Under the pieces are notes generated by a model. It had not been told where the DNA came from and did no database searches. It saw nothing but the letters and a program-made list of their open reading frames with translations. Source: Bacillus thuringiensis (GTDB lineage Bacteria > Bacillota > Bacilli > Bacillales > Bacillaceae_G). Taken from it: a stretch of DNA of 64,000 nt. The stretch is taken from NCBI RefSeq assembly GCF_014932895.1, contig NZ_JACYOF010000003.1, positions 62,261 through 126,260 on the forward strand, given 5' to 3'. Numbering within the stretch: position 1 is the first letter of the stretch; every line of letters starts with the position of its first letter. Positions 47,820-56,353 of the stretch are shown here, in pieces. The position numbers and the translations under genes are program-made.

Positions 47820-49079
47820 GTGGACGTATTAAAAAACCGGAATTTCCTCTTATTATTTTTAGGGAGAATTTTTACAAACATAGGAGATAGTTTATATTAT
47901 GTAGCAGCGATGTGGCTCGTATACAAATTAAGTGGTAATCCCTTTTATTCTGGATTAGCTGGTTTCCTTACATTATTACCTTCTGCACTTCAATTTCTTA
48001 CTGGTCCATTCGTTGATAGATGGTCGATAAAAAACACACTTGTCATCACACAGGTTTTGCAGTGCATTCTTATTTTAATCATTCCCATTACACACTACTT
48101 TGACCTATTAACAGTCCAACTACTACTCATCATTATGCCCATCGTAGCCTTTATTGAACAATTCGCCTATCCCGCACAATCGAAAGCTTTACCACTTCTA
48201 CTGAATAAAACACAATTATTAAAAGGAAATTCACTTTTCTCATTTGCGTATCAAGGCATTGATTTAATTTGTACAACTCTTTCCGGAATATTAGTAGCAC
48301 TATTTGGCGCAATTACTTTATATGTGATCGACTCTTTTACATTTGCGATTACCGCCCTTTTGTTCTTTTCATTAAAAATGCCGAAACAAACCGAAGCAAA
48401 CACATCACTGTCAACTAAGCAATATTTCTCTGATTTAAAAGAAGGCTTTTCAATCGTCTTTCGTTCATTAATGGGCGTCTTCTTAATCGGTTCAGTTGTC
48501 GCTAATTTTTCAATCGGTATGACGATGGCAATACTCCCTTCTTTCACCGATTCTTTAGGAGGGGTGAAATTATACGGTTTCTTTTTAGCCGCTATATCCG
48601 CCGGTAGTTTAATTGGAGCACTATTCAGTTCATGGGTTGGTAAACATAATGTTGGCCGTGTCTCCATTATTAGCTTTGCGACTAGCGCTTTCTTTTGGTT
48701 TCTCTCTACAATCGTACCGTTTCAATGGCTGTCCATTTTCTTATTTGGCCTAGCTTGGATTCCAATTGGTGCGACCAACATATTATTTGCAACAATTAGT
48801 CAAATTGTAATTCCAAACCAGTATCTTGGGCGCATCAACTCAGTCACACGAAGCGTAGGTACAATCGCTATGCCGCTTGGTTCTTTAATTGGCGGATACA
48901 CTGCGAATGTATATAGTAGCCAACTTATTTTCGCGCTCGCTAGCATCGGGATTTTATTCATTTCTCTCGTATGGCTACTTTATCCGAAATTACGAGCATT
49001 GCCGAAAGCTGATGACATTACAGCGGATACTTTTGAGCTTCGGTTTAAGGAAGAACGTGAGAAATGTGCGGCTTTATAG
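47820..49079 (+). CDS. MFS efflux transporter (MefA-like)
   Basis: A 419-residue major facilitator with twelve predicted helices. It opens LLLFLGRIFTNIGDSLYYVA, and IVIPNQYLGRINSVTRSVGT is the loop typical of the MefA/DHA3 group of macrolide and related exporters. The start is GTG at 47820 after AAAGGAG. The substrate is unknown. It forms a unit with the regulator upstream and ends at a bidirectional terminator. Confidence 0.86.
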   Translation: MDVLKNRNFLLLFLGRIFTNIGDSLYYVAAMWLVYKLSGNPFYSGLAGFLTLLPSALQFLTGPFVDRWSIKNTLVITQVLQCILILIIPITHYFDLLTVQLLLIIMPIVAFIEQFAYPAQSKALPLLLNKTQLLKGNSLFSFAYQGIDLICTTLSGILVALFGAITLYVIDSFTFAITALLFFSLKMPKQTEANTSLSTKQYFSDLKEGFSIVFRSLMGVFLIGSVVANFSIGMTMAILPSFTDSLGGVKLYGFFLAAISAGSLIGALFSSWVGKHNVGRVSIISFATSAFFWFLSTIVPFQWLSIFLFGLAWIPIGATNILFATISQIVIPNQYLGRINSVTRSVGTIAMPLGSLIGGYTANVYSSQLIFALASIGILFISLVWLLYPKLRALPKADDITADTFELRFKEEREKCAAL

Positions 49080-49153
49080 CAGAAAAACAGTAAGTGAAAT
49101 TTTTAACAGCGATTCGACATAGAATATCGATTTACCAACAAAAAACGACATCA

Positions 49154-49190
49154 AAAGAAAGAGGCTGTTCAAAAAACAGCCTCTTTCTTT
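49154..49190. terminator. Bidirectional terminator
   Basis: A 13-bp stem GAAAGAGGCTGTT / CAGCCTCTTTC with an A-run loop, flanked by AAAA and TTTT, between the convergent MFS and histidine kinase genes. Confidence 0.88.
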
Positions 49191-49194
49191 TCAT

Positions 49195-50571
49195 CTATTT
49201 AGGAAGCTCCACCCGAACAGTCGTCCCTTCCCCTTTCGTACTATAAACCGAAACATTTCCGTTATGCAGTTCAACGATTTTCTGTACGATAGATAATCCT
49301 AAACCACTACCTTCTATATTTCTCGTTCTTGCTGTATCTACTTTATAAAAACGATCAAATATACGATCCATTTCTTCATTTTCCATACCGATTCCGTTAT
49401 CTGATATAGAGATCATAACGCTAGATTCTAATTCTTCTACAACAAATTCAATCGTCCCGCCATCATTCGAAAACTTAATACTATTCGTAAAAATATTGCT
49501 CCATACTTGATGAAGTAAGTTTTCATCACCTTTTATGACGATGTCCGGAACATCAAATTCAACGGCTATATCTTTCTCACGCCACTGCCATTCGAGCATA
49601 AAAATGACGTCTTTAATTTGCTTTTGTAAGTGAAATTCTTTTATTTGTAGAACCTTTTCTTCTTTATCTAAAGAAGCTAGCGTCAGCAATTGTTTACAAA
49701 GGCTAGACATTCGCTTACTTTCGCCCTCAATAATTTTCAAATAACGTTTTCTTTCATCTTCACTCATATTCTCCGACTGTAATGTTTTCGAAAAACCTTG
49801 TATCGAAGAAAGTGGAGATTGGAATTCATGAGAAACGTTAGAAACGAATTCTTGTCTCATTTGATCTAATTCTTTTATACTCTTTGTCATCTTTTGAAAA
49901 TTAGTTGCTAACGTACCAATTTCATCTTTTCGATTTTCATCTAATTCGATATCATATTCACCACTTGCAATCTTTTTGGTAGCTTTCGTAAATGTTCGAA
50001 TAGGACGAACGATATACCCTGCTGCAATTGCTATAAAAATGATACTTAATAACACGATAAATCCAAGTAATACCGCCAAGAAAATTCGCATCTCACCAAA
50101 TTGCTGCTGAATGTCAGGACGAATAAATAAAGCGTACTGTTTATCACCGTGCTTTAACGGTACACCAACACTATTAATTAATTCATTATCAAAAAATCCT
50201 GTAATAAATAGACGGGTTGGATACGTGGAAACACCATTAAACGTCTCACCTTGCAACACTTTATGAACGGTATCATCACTTATTGTCGTCTTACGAAACG
50301 CATTGCCGATACGCTTTCCATTCTTTTGGTCATCTACAATATAAATCTCATATCCTAATTTCGCAATAGACTGTAAGTATGCCTCTTTATTTTCTTCACT
50401 TTGCTTTTCATATAATGATTTTACTTCTTCAGCATACTTTAAAATCTTTTCACTATTATAAGGCTTTAACTTCACTTGATAATATACATTCGTTAATAAA
50501 AAGCCAATTATACTACTAAGTAGCATAATGCCAACTGTCATAAAAACAAATCTAGAATACAGTGATTTCAT
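49195..50571 (-). CDS. Membrane sensor histidine kinase
   Basis: A 458-residue kinase. Two membrane helices (7-30 and 163-188) bracket an extracytoplasmic sensor domain. A HAMP domain follows (about 189-240). The phospho-acceptor is His248 in SNVSHEFQSPLSS. The ATPase domain shows the N box (WSNIFTNSIKFSN), G1 ISDNGIGM and G2 GSGLGLSIV. It is one base away from the response regulator gene upstream, in one operon. The signal is unknown. Confidence 0.92.
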   Translation of the reverse strand: MKSLYSRFVFMTVGIMLLSSIIGFLLTNVYYQVKLKPYNSEKILKYAEEVKSLYEKQSEENKEAYLQSIAKLGYEIYIVDDQKNGKRIGNAFRKTTISDDTVHKVLQGETFNGVSTYPTRLFITGFFDNELINSVGVPLKHGDKQYALFIRPDIQQQFGEMRIFLAVLLGFIVLLSIIFIAIAAGYIVRPIRTFTKATKKIASGEYDIELDENRKDEIGTLATNFQKMTKSIKELDQMRQEFVSNVSHEFQSPLSSIQGFSKTLQSENMSEDERKRYLKIIEGESKRMSSLCKQLLTLASLDKEEKVLQIKEFHLQKQIKDVIFMLEWQWREKDIAVEFDVPDIVIKGDENLLHQVWSNIFTNSIKFSNDGGTIEFVVEELESSVMISISDNGIGMENEEMDRIFDRFYKVDTARTRNIEGSGLGLSIVQKIVELHNGNVSVYSTKGEGTTVRVELPK

Positions 50572-50572
50572 C

Positions 50573-51250
50573 TTATTTCAACTCCAACTTATAACCGAGT
50601 CCACGTACTGTTGTAATTTGAAAATCATCTGTCCGTTTTGAGAAACGATCTCTAAGTCGTTTCACATGAACGTCAACTGTTCGTTCATCCCCTTCAAAAT
50701 CCATTCCCCATACTAATTCAATTAATTCTTCTCTTGAAAATGTTCTTCCAGGATAACTAGCAAGTTGTGATAATAATTCAAATTCTTTTAATGGAAGCAA
50801 AATTGTCTGACCGTTACACTTCACTTCAAACCCTTTTCGGTCAATTGTCGTTCCATGGAGTGTAATCATGTCAGCACTAAGCATTTGATAACGACGTAAT
50901 AAAGCTTTCATACGAAAAATCACTTCAGCTGGTTCAAATGGTTTTACAATATAATCATCCGTACCAGAAATAAACCCTTTTTCTTTATCCACTAATTGAT
51001 CTTTCGCAGTTAATAAAATAACAGGTATATCATGATATTTCCGGATTTCTTCACATAACGTATAGCCATCAATAAACGGCATCATAATATCCACTATCGC
51101 AAGGTGAATATTTTCTTTCTCTAATATGGACTGTGCTACCTTTCCATCTTCAGCCTCAAAAACTTTAAACCCCTCTTTTTGTACATGGTAATGTAATAAC
51201 TCTCTAATATGTTTGTCATCATCAGCTAATAAAATATGTATCATCTTCAT
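50573..51250 (-). CDS. OmpR-family response regulator
   Basis: A 225-residue regulator with a receiver domain (acidic pocket LADDDKH, phospho-acceptor Asp54 in VDIMMPFIDG) and a C-terminal winged helix (LKEFELLSQLASYPGRTFSR and ERTVDVHVKRLRDRF). The partner is the kinase that follows. The start is uncertain between 51250 and the ATG at 51244, since AGAGGG lies 4 or 10 bases away. Targets are not visible. Confidence 0.9.
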   Translation of the reverse strand: MKMIHILLADDDKHIRELLHYHVQKEGFKVFEAEDGKVAQSILEKENIHLAIVDIMMPFIDGYTLCEEIRKYHDIPVILLTAKDQLVDKEKGFISGTDDYIVKPFEPAEVIFRMKALLRRYQMLSADMITLHGTTIDRKGFEVKCNGQTILLPLKEFELLSQLASYPGRTFSREELIELVWGMDFEGDERTVDVHVKRLRDRFSKRTDDFQITTVRGLGYKLELK

Positions 51251-51393
51251 TAAACCCTCTCTTGTTCATCCTTCTACATTCTTACATTAAGAAACAATTG
51301 GATTTTTTGCAAGAAAAAGAAAAACAAAATGCTATAAAATAGTTATTTGGAATAAAGGTTGATAAATAATACCCTACAAGTCAACCTTTTACG

Positions 51394-51543
51394 ATAAAGT
51401 GAAACTTTAATCAGAGGGGGCTGTCCATCCCCCCCTGATTATTAGCCCACACCAATCAGGCTTTTACGGGCAGTTAATCTCCCATCTAACTTCCTCGCAT
51501 GTACCGAATTTGGAGATGGGGGTCCCGCGCATAGCGGGATAAA
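51394..51543 (+). repeat. bcr1-type repeat (150 bp)
   Basis: Runs from ATAAAGTGAAACTTTAATCA through TTTTACGGGCAGTTAATCTC and CCGAATTTGGAGATGGGGGT to CATAGCGGGATAAA. ATAAA is found at both ends (51394-51398 and 51539-51543). It lies between the two-component system and the yitT terminator. Confidence 0.88.
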
Positions 51544-51549
51544 TAAAAA

Positions 51550-51590
51550 GAATCTATTTTGAAAAAAGATTGTTCAAAATAGATTCTCAT
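51550..51590 (-). terminator. Terminator of the yitT-like gene
   Basis: A 13-bp stem AGAATCTATTTTG / CAAAATAGATTCT. On the minus strand it is followed by TTTTTATTT. A near copy lies at 52805-52843. Confidence 0.8.
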
Positions 51591-51648
51591 ATTTTAATAA
51601 AAAACATTGATCATTTTCTGCCTTTTTAAAAACAATTCCTAACTCTTA

Positions 51649-52488
51649 TTAAGCTTTAGAAATATCTACAAATCCTTCTCCGAACACATCACGAACATCA
51701 TGTATAGCGATGAAAGCACTCGGATCAGTAGTTTGAACAATCCGTTTTAACTTTATTACTTCTTGCTTATTAATAACAATATAAAGAATGTCCTTCGGAG
51801 TTTTTGTGTAATAACCATGACCTGAGTATACGGTAACCCCTCGGTCCATTAAAGTAGTGACCTGTTCGGCAATTTCATTCGGTTTATCAGAAATAATCGT
51901 AATGGCCTTTTTCGGATTCAAACCTTCAATCACAAATTCCATTACTTTCGTTCCTACATATAGCATAATAATTGTCAGCATCAGTTTTTCTGCACCAATG
52001 ATGAAATAAGATGAAAAAGCAACTATTAAATCGAAGAACAGTAGACCGTAGCTAATGCTCCAACCTAAATACTTATGTGTCATCCTTGCTAAAATGGTAG
52101 TACCTGCTGTTGTTCCGCCAACACGAATGATTAAACCAATCCCGCACCCTATAAATACTCCTCCAAAAATGGCATTAACCAGCATTTCATCCGAAGCAAT
52201 ATGCCAGCCTTCTGTCAAATGAAGAAATAGCGAATTGGTAACGACAGCAATAATCGTATAAATCGTTGTTACCTTATTCAAAAATTTATAGCCAACGATT
52301 AACAAAATCGCATTTAGAATTAAGTTAACTAAACCCGGTGACCACTCAAATAAATAATAGGTAATAATCGTTATACCCGTTACTCCTCCTTCACCGAACT
52401 CGTTCGGGATAACAAACAAATTCACCCCTAACGCAAAAAGGAATGCACCAATAATAATAAAAATAATGTCTGTGGTTCTTTTCTTCAT
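51649..52488 (-). CDS. YitT family membrane protein
   Basis: A 279-residue protein with five or six N-terminal membrane helices (about residues 8-195; RTTDIIFIIIGAFLFALGVN, IPNEFGEGGVTGI, IGLIIRVGGTTAGTTILARM) and a C-terminal soluble DUF2179 domain (about 200-279, HGYYTKTPKDILYIVINKQE). YitT-type proteins are widespread in Bacillus; transport is suspected but the substrate is unknown. GAGGT precedes the ATG at 52488. Confidence 0.88.
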   Translation of the reverse strand: MKKRTTDIIFIIIGAFLFALGVNLFVIPNEFGEGGVTGITIITYYLFEWSPGLVNLILNAILLIVGYKFLNKVTTIYTIIAVVTNSLFLHLTEGWHIASDEMLVNAIFGGVFIGCGIGLIIRVGGTTAGTTILARMTHKYLGWSISYGLLFFDLIVAFSSYFIIGAEKLMLTIIMLYVGTKVMEFVIEGLNPKKAITIISDKPNEIAEQVTTLMDRGVTVYSGHGYYTKTPKDILYIVINKQEVIKLKRIVQTTDPSAFIAIHDVRDVFGEGFVDISKA

Positions 52489-52804
52489 ACAGTACCTCAC
52501 TTCTTTTAAAAATATTTATTTAGGCATAAACTCTCATCATTATATCGCGGAACATTTAAATCGAACAGTAGTCTGTTTTTATTTTAATATAAATTTTTAA
52601 TCAAACTTTATTCTAAATCTACATATAATTAAAACAGTACAATAAAATCACTTATTATGTACTGCAAATATAGGTTTAATTTCACATGCCATTCACGCTT
52701 CATAATGAATATGTACACTGACTCGCACAAATTTCGAATTAACGTAATGTAGTACGTACCCACTTATACATTTTTCATACATATACAACTCTCAAAAAAA
52801 TAAA
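52489..52804. other. Intergenic region without a recognisable gene
   Basis: About 315 bp upstream of the yitT-like gene. No gene or repeat is visible; the yitT promoter should be within it. Confidence 0.45.
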
Positions 52805-52843
52805 AAGAATCCATTTTGAAAATAGAATGATCAAAATGGATTC
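52805..52843 (-). terminator. Terminator of the 2TM gene
   Basis: A stem AGAATCCATTTTGA / TCAAAATGGATTC. On the minus strand it is followed by TTTTTATTTTTTTG. Its sequence is almost that of the hairpin at 51550-51590. Confidence 0.8.
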
Positions 52844-52938
52844 CTCACCAGCAGATTTAAGTTAATTTTAAAAAAACATGCTATGTTCTAAAAGATAATT
52901 GCTATTGTATTTTATATTCATAAATTCCAGAAATAGAT

Positions 52939-53208
52939 TTACTTATCTTTCTCCATATATTCTTTAATCTTTCGTTCTTCCCACTCTTTTCCGAATATCC
53001 CTAATGGAAGAGTTGTCAAACCGTGTATAACAATACCTATTCCCCAACCTCCAAGTGGATATAAAAACCATAATTTACTTGAATCAGAGATTACATTTAT
53101 TAAAAAAAGCATCAAATTAACTAGTATATAGACCGTTAAATGCATGTAAAACGCTTTTAAGTTCTCCACCCTTTTTTTAGCTCGTAAATAAATCTCATCT
53201 CGCTCCAT
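52939..53208 (-). CDS. 2TM domain protein
   Basis: An 89-residue protein with the pattern of the 2TM domain: an amphipathic head RAKKRVENLKAFYMHLTVYI, two membrane helices (about 22-42 and 47-68) with a short linker containing LYPLGGWGIGIVIHGL, and a charged tail KEWEERKIKEYM. AGAGGTG precedes the ATG. The role is unknown; in other proteins this domain is attached to histidine kinases. Confidence 0.82.
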   Translation of the reverse strand: MERDEIYLRAKKRVENLKAFYMHLTVYILVNLMLFLINVISDSSKLWFLYPLGGWGIGIVIHGLTTLPLGIFGKEWEERKIKEYMEKDK

Positions 53209-53310
53209 CTTTAAACACCTCTTTCGATATTATACTTTTTTCACATTCTCTCCAGTGTTAACATCATATTCTAATCGAAAATCCCTTATTCTCAAAAAAG
53301 ACAAAATAAA

Positions 53311-53355
53311 AAAGTACCCATCCAATTGTCATACACATGGTAATTAGATGGGTAC
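53311..53355 (-). terminator. Terminator of the acyltransferase gene
   Basis: A 9-bp stem GTACCCATC / GATGGGTAC followed on the minus strand by TTTTTTATTTTG. It is separated from the gene it serves by an inserted bcr1 copy. Confidence 0.75.
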
Positions 53356-53374
53356 TGCATGATACATTCTTTAT

Positions 53375-53499
53375 TTTATCCTGCTATTTGCGGGCAGTAA
53401 GACCCCTACCTCAAAATTCAGCGAAAGCAAAGAAGGTAGGTGGGGATTAACCGCCCGTAAAAGCCCGATTGATGCGGGCTGAATAAAGTTTCACTTTAT
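53375..53499 (-). repeat. bcr1-type repeat in reverse orientation (125 bp)
   Basis: Reads, on the minus strand, from ATAAAGTGAAACTTTATTCA through AGCCCGCATCAATCGGGCTT and CTTTGCTTTCGCTGAATTTT to CGCAAATAGCAGGATAAA. TTTAT is found at both borders (53375-53379 and 53495-53499), the target duplication reported for bcr1. Confidence 0.88.
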
Positions 53500-53547
53500 T
53501 CTTACTTTACATCTATTTGTTGTTTGAAGTAAATCGCAAGTATTTAA

Positions 53548-55362
53548 TTATTGCTTCACCGCTTTGGCTACAAGTGCTGCGTATGCTTCTGCACCTACTT
53601 TGGTTAAATGCACACCATCAGGTGCAAAGTAGTCTCTCTTTCCAGCACTTGCTGCATACCAATCAACAAGAGTTACATTCGGATATTCAGATGCCGTTAC
53701 TTTCAATCTCTCATTCACGATTGATTCCCACGGACGTGGTACCCTCGTATTAATAAATATTATTTTACGTTCATTTCCAATTAATTTTATTAATGAAACA
53801 AGTTGCTCAGTAGTAAAGGCTCCATTTGTACCTAATCCAATAATGACATGGTTTCCTAAATTCCCTTCATTTTTTAACTGTTCAACTACAGGAATCGCTT
53901 TTGACAGCTGGCGACCAATTTGTGCATCAATCTTAATATCAGGAAAAGCATTTTTTAAATACGGAGTAATATCAATCATAACGGAATCGCCTATCGCAGT
54001 AACTGTGAGAGAATTTTTTGGTTGCGCAGCATTTACTTCTTTTGATTCTTCTTGATTTTGAGTCGTCTCTTGAGTTGGATTGTCCCAAACTGCAACTGGA
54101 TGTTTCGCCGGTTGTGTTTGTGCTGCTTCCACCTTATCTAGTTGAGGATTCTCCTTAGCCTTACTAGCTTTTGATAACCCTAATACGGCTATCGATGAAA
54201 CGAATAATGTACAAATTAAAGCTAACTTAACACCTAAAGTAACATTTTGAAGTCTTAAGTTCTTAAACTGAATGTTCCGGAGCGCACCTTGTCGGATTGG
54301 CTTTTCGATAAACTTCCATGAAATTTGCGCAATCATTATAATCAGAAGAAATTGAAGAACTGCTCTTATTAGTGAAAAATCCCCAGCATTTGCTTTTGGA
54401 GTCGTCAATGTAAGAATTGGATAATGCCAAAGATATATACCATACGACCTTATCCCTATCCAACGTAAAGGTCTAAATCGTAAAAATTGAGCAATGCGAC
54501 TAGCTGGATGAGCAAGATTTGCTACTAACAATGCTGTTGCAATTGATAAGAGAACCATTCCTCCATTGTATAGAAATGGATCATATTGATTAGTCTTCCA
54601 AAACATAACCAAAATAATAATAAGGGCAGTTCCTCCCACTACATCAAGAATGAAACGCGCTTTTGGAATAATTTTATTTGCAAGCCTATTGCTTGGCCAA
54701 ATTAAGGCAAGTGCCGCTCCAATAAGTAAGGAAAAAGCCCTCGTATCTGTGCCATAATAAATTCTGCTCGGATCAGCTCCAGGTTCATACAAAATTGCCA
54801 TCGCTAAAGCTGAAGCAACAGCTCCCAGACAAATCAATAAAATCATACGGGATTGTTTTTTTATGTAGTAAAGCCCTAAACTAATGATAAACGGCCATAT
54901 AACATAGAATTGTTCCTCAACTGCTAACGACCAAAAATGATTCAATGGAGAAAGCTGGTTAAAATTATCAAAGTACGATAATTTATGATAAATATACCAC
55001 CAGTTACTAACATAAAATAACGCCGCCAATGAATCTCCACGCATTTTTTCAAGTAAAGAGCTATGAAAAACCGTTATCCATGCCAACGTTATAACGAGCA
55101 TAACAAGCATTCCTGGAAGCAATCTCCTTGCCCTACTAAGCCAGAATTTTTTCAAATCAATTCTCTTATTTCTCTTCCACTCCATCGCTAGAATATCTGT
55201 AATTAAATAACCTGAAAGTACAAAAAATACAGTAACCCCTAAAAATCCTCCAGGCATCCATTTAAAATTGATATGATACAAAATAACACCTAGTATAGCT
55301 AGGCCCCTTAGACTGTCCAATCCAACCATATAACGAATATTTTTTTCAAAAGGTTTAGTCAC
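53548..55362 (-). CDS. oatA: OatA-like acyltransferase with SGNH domain
   Basis: A 604-residue protein. The N-terminal 385 residues form an acyltransferase 3 membrane domain (GLDSLRGLAILGVILYHINF, FWSLAVEEQFYVIWPF) with about ten helices plus one more before the linker. A Thr/Gln/Pro-rich linker follows. The C-terminal SGNH hydrolase domain has Ser460 in GDSVM and Asp582/His585 in PDGVHL. Such proteins O-acetylate muramic acid in peptidoglycan and give lysozyme resistance; other glycans are also possible. The start is GTG at 55362 after GAGGTG. It stands alone. Confidence 0.85.
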   Translation of the reverse strand: MTKPFEKNIRYMVGLDSLRGLAILGVILYHINFKWMPGGFLGVTVFFVLSGYLITDILAMEWKRNKRIDLKKFWLSRARRLLPGMLVMLVITLAWITVFHSSLLEKMRGDSLAALFYVSNWWYIYHKLSYFDNFNQLSPLNHFWSLAVEEQFYVIWPFIISLGLYYIKKQSRMILLICLGAVASALAMAILYEPGADPSRIYYGTDTRAFSLLIGAALALIWPSNRLANKIIPKARFILDVVGGTALIIILVMFWKTNQYDPFLYNGGMVLLSIATALLVANLAHPASRIAQFLRFRPLRWIGIRSYGIYLWHYPILTLTTPKANAGDFSLIRAVLQFLLIIMIAQISWKFIEKPIRQGALRNIQFKNLRLQNVTLGVKLALICTLFVSSIAVLGLSKASKAKENPQLDKVEAAQTQPAKHPVAVWDNPTQETTQNQEESKEVNAAQPKNSLTVTAIGDSVMIDITPYLKNAFPDIKIDAQIGRQLSKAIPVVEQLKNEGNLGNHVIIGLGTNGAFTTEQLVSLIKLIGNERKIIFINTRVPRPWESIVNERLKVTASEYPNVTLVDWYAASAGKRDYFAPDGVHLTKVGAEAYAALVAKAVKQ

Positions 55363-55656
55363 CCTACAATCACCTCTATTTCTTGGAAATTAGGTTAATA
55401 ATAGCGGGATAAAATGCTATTAATCTCCTAAAATCGTATAAACTAAACTATTACAAACATCATTTCTTAAGACTTTTTTATAATTGCATGCACAGCAATT
55501 AATACTTTAACACGTTATCTGGCTCTGTTGTAAAAATTTTTAAACTAGGTGTTCTTGTTGATCCTCCAAGAAAGGGGAATATGCTTAATTAATTAAAAGT
55601 TATATGCTACATGTCTAAAAGTACTCTTTTTTATACGTTATTACAAATGCATAAAA

Positions 55657-55690
55657 AAAGGGCTACTAATTATGAGCAGCCCCTCTTTCA
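55657..55690 (-). terminator. Terminator beside an SH3-like remnant
   Basis: On the minus strand GGGCTGCT pairs with AGTAGCCC and is followed by TTTTTTT. Confidence 0.65.
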
Positions 55691-55692
55691 CC

Positions 55693-55790
55693 TTACTTCA
55701 CATATACATAAGTTTCATTTGCAATCACATAGTATGTTTTACCCTTGTTGTTGTGTATTTTATATTGCAGCGAACCTTGCACAGATGAGA
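55693..55790 (-). pseudogene. C-terminal remnant of a cell-wall/SH3-type protein
   Basis: The minus-strand frame ends GSLQYKIHNNKGKTYYVIAN then ETYVYVK and a stop. This resembles the C-terminal end of SH3-like or enterotoxin-associated domains in B. cereus secreted proteins. No start remains. Confidence 0.45.
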
Positions 55791-55817
55791 TAGTTTAAAG
55801 AAAAATAGTTCGAGAAA

Positions 55818-55851
55818 GATAATAGTAGCCAACGGCTACTATTATCCTTTT
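55818..55851 (+). terminator. Perfect 13-bp hairpin terminator
   Basis: GATAATAGTAGCC / GGCTACTATTATC with loop AAC, followed by CTTTTTCTTTA. Confidence 0.75.
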
Positions 55852-55854
55852 TCT

Positions 55855-56075
55855 TTAAGTTATCGTAATATGTCTGAAATTCTAAAGGAACGTGGTATTT
55901 CAATTCATCCAACAACCATTATGCGCTGAGTTTGTGAATACGGAAATTTTATCCGTAATTTTTGAAAAATAAAACAAAAAAGCACAACTATCTTTGAAAA
56001 TGAATGAAACCTATATAAAAGTCAACTCATCTATGTACAAAAACGCTCACTTAATTGTGCATAAAATTACTCACC
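55855..56075 (+). pseudogene. Fragment of an IS6-type transposase
   Basis: Plus-strand translation gives LSYRNMSEILKERGISIHPT then TIMR, a stop in place of Trp, and EYGNFIRNF, which is the N-terminal helix-turn-helix part of IS6 transposases. A later frame gives NETYIKVNSSMYKNAH-like sequence. It is badly broken. Confidence 0.6.
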
Positions 56076-56320
56076 TTCGGAAGCTAAGTAATTCTTCAGG
56101 GTTGATAAAAACACCTGTAGATACTTCAAGATAACTATATAATTGTGTGAATGATGTACTTGCAACCTTTTGGTTAAACCATACACATAAAGCAACTAAC
56201 TCCTTTGCTCCATATTTACTTTTTCGCTGAACGAATTCTTTTTCTTTAGCTAGGGGTTCTAGAACATAAGGGGATATATGTCGTTGCAATTTTCCACTTA
56301 ACTTGGTGTTTAGTTTCGTG
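56071..56320 (-). pseudogene. N-terminal remnant of an IS4-type transposase
   Basis: The frame reads YTKLNTKLSGKLQRHISPYV, then LAKEKEFVQRKSKYGAKELV and TSFTQLYSYLEVSTGVFINP, the N-terminus of IS4-family transposases as found in Bacillus. It stops at 56071, and the DDE domain is missing. Confidence 0.65.
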
Positions 56321-56353
56321 TACCATCTCCAATTACTGCGTTATTTTTTTGGT

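Larger units (their letters stand above)
55521..56075 (+). mobile_element. Decayed IS6-family element
   Basis: GGCTCTGTTGTAAAAATTTT (55521-55540) matches IS6-type ends. A broken transposase follows at 55855-56075. Between them lie other debris (55657-55851). No right end was found. Confidence 0.5.
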
